Assembly (NCBI RefSeq): GCF_012290005.1
Contig: NZ_JAAXMS010000002.1
Coordinates: 496,001-560,000 of the forward strand
Source of the DNA: Crateriforma spongiae
GTDB lineage: Bacteria > Planctomycetota > Planctomycetia > Pirellulales > Pirellulaceae
Reading direction: 5' to 3'
DNA length: 64,000 nt
The position numbers and the translations under genes were made by a program. Position 1 is the first letter of the stretch. Each line of letters starts with the position of its first letter. The notes beneath the pieces are model-generated. The model saw nothing but the letters and a program-made list of their open reading frames with translations. It was not told the DNA's origin and made no database searches. Below, piece after piece: positions 9,396-15,294 of the stretch.

Positions 9396-9459
9396 CCGTG
9401 TTCGGGGATCCGACCGTTTCCGGCGACACAAACCTTCATCATCCGACGCAGGGGCGTCG
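9390..9459 (-). promoter_or_regulatory. Candidate alternative pairings of the leuA attenuator
   Basis: Segment 2 (9434-9424, GGTTTGTGTCG) can pair with segment 3 (9404-9390, starting CGAACAC) through 11 pairs with a three-base and a one-base bulge. That captures the AAACC of the terminator's 5' arm and so works as an antiterminator. Segment 1 (9459-9454, CGACGC, directly after the run of Leu codons) can pair with GTGTCG at 9429-9424, which breaks the antiterminator. A ribosome stalled on the Leu codons would cover segment 1. CGACGC can also form a local hairpin with GCGTCG (9449-9444), a possible pause site. Pairings were found by eye; no energies were computed. Confidence 0.6.
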
Positions 9460-9501
9460 CAACAATAGCAGGCTCGGTAGCAGTTGGGTGCGGGTCGTCA
9501 T
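9439..9501 (-). CDS. leuL: Leucine-rich leader peptide of leuA (20 residues)
   Basis: ATG at 9501 opens a 20-codon frame ending in TGA at 9441-9439. Six of the 20 residues are leucine, at 7, 8 and 11-14 (Q-L-L-P-S-L-L-L-L-R-R), encoded by CTG CTA and CTG CTA TTG TTG. The peptide sits directly before an intrinsic terminator that precedes leuA, the arrangement of classic amino-acid attenuators such as the enterobacterial leu leader. No Shine-Dalgarno is visible. The likely promoter would start the RNA at or just before the ATG, so the peptide may be read from a leaderless message. An in-frame TTG at 9519 could extend it by six codons. The symbol is used by analogy. Confidence 0.8.
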   Translation of the reverse strand: MTTRTQLLPSLLLLRRPCVG

Positions 9502-9508
9502 GATTGAA

Positions 9509-9538
9509 AGTATGGTCAAAGATCCGGGGATGTGTAAA
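9509..9538 (-). promoter_or_regulatory. Candidate promoter of the leuA leader
   Basis: TTTACA at 9538-9533 and CATACT at 9514-9509 are separated by 18 bases, close to a sigma-70-type promoter. Transcription would begin at about 9500-9503, right at the leader-peptide ATG. Confidence 0.5.
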
Positions 9539-9624
9539 GCCTAGACAGAATACGACCGTCGGGGTTCGCCCGATGACGCGTTTCTGCCATCGCCCCAACC
9601 GCGATTCGGCCGGCCCGAGGACGT

Positions 9625-10701
9625 CTAGGCGGCCTGCGGCATCTTGCGTCCCTGCAATTGATAAACATACCGCAACACCTCGGCGACCGCCTGGTACTGT
9701 TCCGGCGGAACGACGTCTCCGGTTTCAACGTTCTTGTACAAAAACTGCGCCAGCGGTTTGCGTTCGACGACGGGGATGCCGTTTTCAAGCGCCACACGCC
9801 GGATCCGCTGGGCCAATACCCCCGCCCCCTTGGCCAGCACCACAGGCGCCGGCATCGTGACCGGGTCGTACTGAATCGCGATCGCCAACTCCGTCGGGTT
9901 GCTGACCACCACATCAGCCTTCGGAACGTTCTGACCGATCTCGTTCATGGCGATCTGTCGCTGCACTTGACGGCGACGTGCGGCCACCTGTGGATCGCCC
10001 TCGGTCTCCTTCATTTCATCTCGCAATTCCTGATCTGTCATCATCAGGTCTTGTTCGAACTTCCATTTTTGAAACGCGTATTCCAAGATCGCCAAAATCG
10101 TCAGCGCCGCACCGATATACAGACACACTTCGACCAACACTTGGAACAGCGTCCTTGCGACCTGGCCGATCGTCATCGTGGCCATGCCCAGCAACGCTTC
10201 ATAACGGCGACGAACGGCAAAGAATGCCACGACGCCAATGACCGCGACTTTGAACAAGCCAAAGGTCAAACGCATGACGCCCTGCAGAGAAAAGATACGT
10301 TTGGCACCCGACAGCGGACTGATGTTACTGAGCTTGGGAACCAATTTGTCCGGCGAAATCATCAAGCCGACCTGAGTCACGTTCACCAAGACGCCGGCGG
10401 CAAACATCACCAACAAGAAAGGCACGGCCGCCAGTCCCAGTCGCGCCGCGTGAGTCATCAGATGCCGCGACGCGCCGGCGGGTCCGCCAAGTGACAAACG
10501 CGGCTTGGACAATCCCTCGGTCACCGCGATCCCGATTTGCTTGGCGGCAGCATCCCCCAGAAACCATAGCGCCGCCAATGCCGACAACAGCATCAACGCA
10601 CTGGCCAAATCTTGGCTCTTGACGACTTGGCCCTTCTCGCGTGCCTGACGTCGCTTTCGGTCGGTCGCAAAATGCTTCTTGTCACCACCGGAATCAGCCA
10701 T
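9625..10701 (-). CDS. flhB: Flagellar export switch protein FlhB
   Basis: FlhB is an inner-membrane part of the flagellar type III export gate and switches substrate specificity from rod/hook to filament. The protein has a basic N-terminus, four hydrophobic segments in residues 30-215 and a soluble C-terminal domain. The self-cleavage site is present as V-V-S-N-P-T-E; cleavage occurs between Asn and Pro. The residue after Thr is Glu where most flagellar proteins have His, a tolerated but notable variant. ATG 10701 lies three bases after the fliR stop, so the two are probably translationally coupled. At 358 residues the length is normal. It is the last gene of the fliP-fliQ-fliR-flhB cluster; flhA does not follow. 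Confidence 0.93.
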   Translation of the reverse strand: MADSGGDKKHFATDRKRRQAREKGQVVKSQDLASALMLLSALAALWFLGDAAAKQIGIAVTEGLSKPRLSLGGPAGASRHLMTHAARLGLAAVPFLLVMFAAGVLVNVTQVGLMISPDKLVPKLSNISPLSGAKRIFSLQGVMRLTFGLFKVAVIGVVAFFAVRRRYEALLGMATMTIGQVARTLFQVLVEVCLYIGAALTILAILEYAFQKWKFEQDLMMTDQELRDEMKETEGDPQVAARRRQVQRQIAMNEIGQNVPKADVVVSNPTELAIAIQYDPVTMPAPVVLAKGAGVLAQRIRRVALENGIPVVERKPLAQFLYKNVETGDVVPPEQYQAVAEVLRYVYQLQGRKMPQAA

Positions 10702-10704
10702 CGC

Positions 10705-11493
10705 CTACCACAGCTCCTGCAACCGTGCGACCGCGATGCCCAGTTCGGTGCGAAAGACGTAACCCACCGTACCGATGGTTAGCGACGTGACGACCAACAT
10801 TGCCAAAGCATTGATACTTAAACCGATCGCCAACACGTTCAGCTGTGGCAGCGTCCGGCTGACCAAACCCGTGATCAGATTGCTCAGCAGCAAGGCCCCA
10901 ACCACGGGCGCGGCCACACGGATCCCCGCGATCATTCCCGACGTCAACTGCGTCAAGATCAAGTCCATCATCGCCGAATCCAGCACCACATTGCCGGCCG
11001 GCATTGATCGAAAGCTGTCGACCAGGACATTCAGCAACACACGATGACCACCGATCAACAACAAGACCGCGGTTACCATCATGCCAACCAACTTGGCCAA
11101 AGTCGGCACGCTGCTTTGTGACGTGGAATCGATCGACTGGCCCAGCTGCATCCCGCCGGTGCCGGAAATCGTTTCGCCGGCCAACTGGATCCCGGTCACG
11201 ATCAATTGCACCGTGGCCCCGATCAACATCCCCACCAACGCCTCACGACCAATCGCGACGGCCAGATCCACCAAGTTATCGATGCTTGGCAATCGCGCCG
11301 GATCGGTCATGTCCACCACCGTCGGCACCAACAACGCGGTCAACATGATCGCGAACATCGCGCGGACCCGTTTGGGAACACCCGCGCTGATCGCCGGCAT
11401 CGCCATCAACAAAGTGCTCAGCCGCGTCAGTACCAGGACACAGACCACCAGATGATCGACCAGCCACTGTGACAGATCGCGGGTCGCTTCCAT
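10705..11493 (-). CDS. fliR: Flagellar export gate protein FliR
   Basis: FliR forms the core of the export gate with FliP and FliQ. The sequence is 262 residues with about six hydrophobic segments, normal for the family, and contains the family-like stretch G-G-M-Q-L-G-Q-S-I-D in the middle. The start ATG at 11493 overlaps the fliQ stop by one base (TGATG), arguing for coupled translation. The open frame allows a TTG one codon earlier. The next gene, flhB, begins three bases after its stop. Confidence 0.93.
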   Translation of the reverse strand: MEATRDLSQWLVDHLVVCVLVLTRLSTLLMAMPAISAGVPKRVRAMFAIMLTALLVPTVVDMTDPARLPSIDNLVDLAVAIGREALVGMLIGATVQLIVTGIQLAGETISGTGGMQLGQSIDSTSQSSVPTLAKLVGMMVTAVLLLIGGHRVLLNVLVDSFRSMPAGNVVLDSAMMDLILTQLTSGMIAGIRVAAPVVGALLLSNLITGLVSRTLPQLNVLAIGLSINALAMLVVTSLTIGTVGYVFRTELGIAVARLQELW

Positions 11494-11756
11494 CAAGGAT
11501 TCCCCGCGTTTTCAAACACCGTGCGAGTGAATTCGACCATGCGAGCCAACAGCCACGGCGTACAAACGACCAAGACGACGGCCATCGACAGAATCTTGGG
11601 CACAAAAGCCACGGTTTGATCTTGGATCTGAGTCAAACCTTGAATCAGACCGATCAACAGCCCGGCCGCCATCCCGACGATCAACATGGGCGCGGCGATC
11701 AACATCGCCGACATCAGCGATTCGCGAACCAGATCGGTGGCAAAGGAAGCGTCCAT
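11493..11756 (-). CDS. fliQ: Flagellar export gate protein FliQ
   Basis: At 87 residues with two membrane helices, this matches FliQ in size and topology. The stretch G-L-L-I-G-L-I-Q-G-L-T-Q-I-Q-D-Q-T is the conserved loop region of the family. FliQ packs around the FliP5-FliR1 core of the export gate. It lies 84 bases downstream of fliP and overlaps fliR by one base. Confidence 0.94.
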   Translation of the reverse strand: MDASFATDLVRESLMSAMLIAAPMLIVGMAAGLLIGLIQGLTQIQDQTVAFVPKILSMAVVLVVCTPWLLARMVEFTRTVFENAGNP

Positions 11757-11840
11757 GCGTCGTCATCGTCAATCAAAAAGGCAGAATATCCATCGGTCCA
11801 CTGGCCCGACGATCCGTCGCCCGGCGCAGGTCGATCCGGT

Positions 11841-12686
11841 CTATCCGAAACTATTCATCAGCATGTGAACGACCAAATTCCAGCCGTCCACCAACACAAA
11901 TAACAACAACTTGAACGGCAGCGAGATCACCGCCGGTGGCAACATCAACATCCCCATCGAAATCGTCACGCTGGCGACCACCAAGTCGACGATCAAGAAT
12001 GGCAAGTAAATCTGAAAGCCCATCAAGAATGCGACCTTCAATTCACTCAAGATGAACGCCGGCAACATGACGCGAATCGGAACGTCTTCGAATCCACTGG
12101 GAACGGGCCCGTCAGGATCCATGTAGTTCAAAAACAGCAACACGTCTTCGTGATTTTCCGCCTGATCGATCTGCCGAGCCATGAAACGCCGAATCGGCAA
12201 AGCCCCCGCCTCGAACGCCTCGGTCAACGACATTTCGATTTCGGGATCGGTGTACGGCTTGATCGCGTCGTCGTACACCTCGTTCCAGACCGGTGTCATG
12301 ACGAACAGCGTCATGAATAATGCAACACTGGTCATCACCTGGCTGGGCGGCAGCGACTGCAAACCGATGGCCTGTCGCAGCAATCCCAACACGATCACGA
12401 TGCGGACATAACAGGTCGTCATCAACAGCACCGCGGGCGCTAGACTTAACACGGTCAGCAACAGCAAGATCTGCAAGCTGCTGGCCATCCCCTCGGGACT
12501 GGTCCACTTTTCCGGACCACCGCCCAAGAAGTCCAACGATTCGGGCGTCAATTCGACCGGCTGTCTTGGCAATACCGTCGCGTCGGCCATGGGGTCGATG
12601 TCCGACGCGGCACCGTTTTGCCCCCAGACGGTCGCCGGAGCGCAGCACCCAACCCAGACAAGCAACAGCAGTCCGGCGGTACGCAT
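11841..12686 (-). CDS. fliP: Flagellar export gate protein FliP
   Basis: FliP is the main subunit of the export gate. A cleavable signal peptide (L-L-L-L-V-W-V-G) is followed by a periplasmic stretch and four membrane helices with the family hallmark T-C-Y-V-R-I-V-I-V-L-G-L-L-R-Q-A-I-G. The signal peptide is a mark of flagellar FliP rather than its virulence type III homologues. ATG 12686 is used; the open frame allows a TTG three codons upstream. 281 residues. It is the first gene of the fliP-Q-R-flhB cluster, and the promoter should be in 12687-12880. Confidence 0.94.
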   Translation of the reverse strand: MRTAGLLLLVWVGCCAPATVWGQNGAASDIDPMADATVLPRQPVELTPESLDFLGGGPEKWTSPEGMASSLQILLLLTVLSLAPAVLLMTTCYVRIVIVLGLLRQAIGLQSLPPSQVMTSVALFMTLFVMTPVWNEVYDDAIKPYTDPEIEMSLTEAFEAGALPIRRFMARQIDQAENHEDVLLFLNYMDPDGPVPSGFEDVPIRVMLPAFILSELKVAFLMGFQIYLPFLIVDLVVASVTISMGMLMLPPAVISLPFKLLLFVLVDGWNLVVHMLMNSFG

Positions 12687-12880
12687 CGGGATCAATTCAG
12701 GTCACTCCGTTGACCATGGAAGGCATTGAACCGTTCACAACGAAGAGTCGCAAAATCGCGAATTTCGTTCAAGTCAGATTGCCAGACGTCCGACCGGCGA
12801 CGTGAAACACAGCAGTTTCCCACCGGAATCCCACGCCGCGATCGGCGTCAAATGCCAGCATCAGCGTTGGTTTCGCGGCA

Positions 12881-13705
12881 TCAGCTGTAGATGGTTTCAA
12901 AATCATCCGATGCGGCGACCGCATTGAAACCGTTGGCATAAAACCCGGTACCATTGACATCCAAGACGTCGTCGTCGGCGCCGCCATCCAGGTCGGCAAA
13001 GACGGCATCGGACGCATCGATACGCAACCGGTCGTTGCCGCTGGAAAGCTGAACATCCAACTCATCCACGTCGATCCCGAAAAGACTGACGTAGTCGTTG
13101 TGGCGGCCGGAGTTCACATCCAAGTGGTCGGCGTCCAAATAGGACGCGACGAACGTGTCAAAGCCGTCACCCATGTCGGCTTCCAGTTTCCCGCCGACAT
13201 CGATGTTGCGCATCCACCAATAATCATTGCCGTCCTGCCAAGCGTCGTCGTCCAAATCGATGTCGTTCAACACCGTGACATCCATCATCGTGATGCGGTC
13301 ATTGCCCCGCCCGGTGCGGATTTCCAAATCGCTGTGGGTGAACGCGTTCATTCGAACGTCGCGGATCAACACGTGATCGTCGCCGCCGTTCAATTCGATT
13401 CGCAAATCGTCCAACGATACCCACTGGGACCCGGTGTAGAACTTCGTCGCAAGGACGTACGACGCTTGCCCCTCAATCGTGGTCGCAGCGCCGCCGTGGT
13501 TCAGGCCGTTGATGTGCAAATAGTCCCCGATCTGGCGCACTTCCACACCGTTGGACCAACCGTCGCCGGTCAATTCGACATCCATACGGCTTCCGGAAAT
13601 GTCGACGTCCACCGCGACATCGCCGGCCATCAGCTTGCGACTTTCCAGTGGTTGGACTCCTAGACGACGTGGCCGCACGCTGCGGCGATGGTTTTGGCGT
13701 TTCAT
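12881..13705 (-). CDS. Planctomycete surface or secreted protein with RTX-like Asp/Gly repeats
   Basis: The N-terminus (R-R-L-G-V-Q-P-L-E-S-R-K-L-M-A-G-D) matches the planctomycete extracellular motif (Pfam Planc_extracel), thought to direct export in this phylum. The rest is a string of about 20-residue units with acidic turns: N-G-G-D-D-H, G-R-G-N-D-R, G-D-G-F-D-T, G-R-H-N-D-Y, S-S-G-N-D-R and G-G-A-D-D-D. They resemble the calcium-binding turns of RTX beta-rolls and suggest an extracellular parallel beta structure that may bind Ca2+. No enzyme domain is visible. ATG 13705 has GGGGAGA upstream. 274 residues. The function is unknown; adhesion or a surface-layer role is only a guess. Confidence 0.75.
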   Translation of the reverse strand: MKRQNHRRSVRPRRLGVQPLESRKLMAGDVAVDVDISGSRMDVELTGDGWSNGVEVRQIGDYLHINGLNHGGAATTIEGQASYVLATKFYTGSQWVSLDDLRIELNGGDDHVLIRDVRMNAFTHSDLEIRTGRGNDRITMMDVTVLNDIDLDDDAWQDGNDYWWMRNIDVGGKLEADMGDGFDTFVASYLDADHLDVNSGRHNDYVSLFGIDVDELDVQLSSGNDRLRIDASDAVFADLDGGADDDVLDVNGTGFYANGFNAVAASDDFETIYS

Positions 13706-13862
13706 CAATACTGTCTCCCCGATTTTTGAAATGGAAATCGGTGCCCGAGCCGGAACATCCGGGTCCGCTGATGCCGAGTCGACGTCAGCGGCGATTCACC
13801 CGCGGCACCGTCGTCTAAGCGGGGCCCGCGGGCGGCTGTGACAGACCGATCGGCAAAAAAGC

Positions 13863-13908
13863 TTGACCGCGCCGTCGCCAACCGCTACTGTACTAGTTAC
13901 CTAGAACA
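13863..13908 (+). promoter_or_regulatory. Promoter with overlapping palindromic operator of the GntR-ABC operon
   Basis: TTGACC (13863-13868) and TACTGT (13886-13891) are 17 bases apart, a good sigma-70-type promoter. A 20-base imperfect palindrome at 13889-13908 overlaps the -10 box and the expected start; 16 of its 20 positions obey the symmetry TGT-n-CTAG-n-TA-n-CTAG-n-ACA. The ribosome site AGGAGG (13908-13913) follows at eight bases from ATG 13922. A repressor bound here would block its own operon. Confidence 0.75.
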
Positions 13909-13921
13909 GGAGGCCAATTCG

Positions 13922-14323
13922 ATGCTGTTCCACATCGACCCCAGCAATGGGGTCGCCATTTACGACCAAGTCGTCCGCCAGGTGAAGTTTGCCGTCGCCG
14001 ACGGCGTGCTACGCGAAGGCGAAATGGCACCCAGCGTCCGCGAACTTTCCCGGCAACTGACCATCAACCCCAACACCGTCGCCCGGGCGTACAACCAACT
14101 GCAGACCGACGGGGTGCTGGAATCAATTCGCGGCACCGGGTTGGCCGTCAAGAAAAGGGCCACCGATCGGTGCCGAAAGGAACGTGACGCGATCGTCAGT
14201 GCCCGCATCGGCCAAGCGATCGACGAAGCCCTTCGCAGCGGTCTCGGCGTCGACCAGGTGCGTGACCTGGTTGAACAAGCACTGATCCAGTCCAACGAAT
14301 CCCAACCGGAGGCCCAATCATGA
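13922..14323 (+). CDS. GntR-family transcriptional regulator, YtrA-like
   Basis: A short GntR-type regulator of 133 residues. The winged helix (about 10-80) has A-I-Y-D-Q-V-V-R-Q-V at its start, P-S-V-R-E-L-S-R-Q-L-T-I-N-P-N-T-V-A-R-A-Y as the recognition helix region, and G-L-A-V as the wing. Only a short helical tail follows in place of a large ligand domain, which is the YtrA subfamily pattern. Such regulators usually repress an adjoining ABC transporter operon and their own gene. The ATG at 13922 is fixed by AGGAGG eight bases upstream; the longer frame from 13838 would put the promoter inside the gene. The stop overlaps the ATPase start by four bases (ATGA). Confidence 0.88.
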   Translation: MLFHIDPSNGVAIYDQVVRQVKFAVADGVLREGEMAPSVRELSRQLTINPNTVARAYNQLQTDGVLESIRGTGLAVKKRATDRCRKERDAIVSARIGQAIDEALRSGLGVDQVRDLVEQALIQSNESQPEAQS

Positions 14324-15294
14324 ATGCCCCCTCACCTGCCTCGGCCATCCGGTTCCAATCGGTCATCAAACGCTACCGCAAAACGACCGCGGTTGATCAA
14401 GTCAGCTTCGACGTGCCGTCGGGCGTGGTGTTCGCGTTGCTGGGCGACAACGGCGCAGGAAAAACGACGTCGATCAAAGCCATGCTGGGAACCGTACGCA
14501 TCGACGGCGGCAGCATTCGCGTGCTGGGTTGTGACCCGGTCGCCGACAGTGTGGCATTGCGACACCGCATCGGCATCGTTCCCGAACAACCGTCGCTGTA
14601 CGACTGGATGACGGTCGACGAAACGGGTTGGTTCGCCGCCGGCTTTCACGCCGAAGGCTTCTTAGCCCGCTATCGCGAATCCATTCGCCGGTTCGGTATC
14701 GCACCGGGCAAGAAAATTCGCGAATTGTCCAAAGGCATGAAAGCCAAAGTGGCTCTGTCTCTGGCAACCGCGCACGAACCGGAATTGTTGATTTTGGACG
14801 AACCCACCTCGGGCTTGGATCCGATGGTACGTCGTGAGTTTCTGGAAAGCATGATCGAACGTGCGGCGACGGGCCAAACGGTGTTTCTGTCCAGCCACCA
14901 GATCAACGAAGTCGAACGGGTCGCCGATCATGTCGCGTTGATGAAACAAGGCCGGTTGGTGCACTGCGAGTCATTGGAATCGCTGAAACGCAACACCCGT
15001 GAATTGCTGGTCAACGTGACCGATACCGGTGTTCCGTCACCGCTGGGTGGTGACAACGTCATCAGCGCTAACCGAACGGGCCGGCAATGGCGATTGCTGG
15101 TTCGTGACGTGACCGATTCGCAAATTGCGGAAATTGAAAACAGCGAATTCGTCGACCGCTGCAGTGTCAACGAACCATCGCTCGAGGAGATCTTTGTCGG
15201 CTATATCGGCGAATCGATGTCGACCGATGACGGAATGGCCCAGCCACGCCCCCAAAGTGACGATCAACCCCTTGCACCGGAGGTTTCGTCATGA
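14320..15294 (+). CDS. ABC transporter ATP-binding protein
   Basis: The nucleotide-binding subunit of an ABC exporter. It has Walker A G-D-N-G-A-G-K-T-T (about residue 45), the signature L-S-K-G-M-K (in place of LSGGQ), Walker B L-L-I-L-D-E-P-T-S-G-L-D-P and the switch His in L-S-S-H-Q. The LSKGM signature is common in the Ytr/bacitracin and NatA-like branch. About 110 extra residues after the H-loop form a C-terminal domain ending in a polar tail. It overlaps the regulator upstream and the permease downstream by four bases each, so the three subunits are translated in a coupled way. 324 residues. Substrate unknown. Confidence 0.93.
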   Translation: MNAPSPASAIRFQSVIKRYRKTTAVDQVSFDVPSGVVFALLGDNGAGKTTSIKAMLGTVRIDGGSIRVLGCDPVADSVALRHRIGIVPEQPSLYDWMTVDETGWFAAGFHAEGFLARYRESIRRFGIAPGKKIRELSKGMKAKVALSLATAHEPELLILDEPTSGLDPMVRREFLESMIERAATGQTVFLSSHQINEVERVADHVALMKQGRLVHCESLESLKRNTRELLVNVTDTGVPSPLGGDNVISANRTGRQWRLLVRDVTDSQIAEIENSEFVDRCSVNEPSLEEIFVGYIGESMSTDDGMAQPRPQSDDQPLAPEVSS

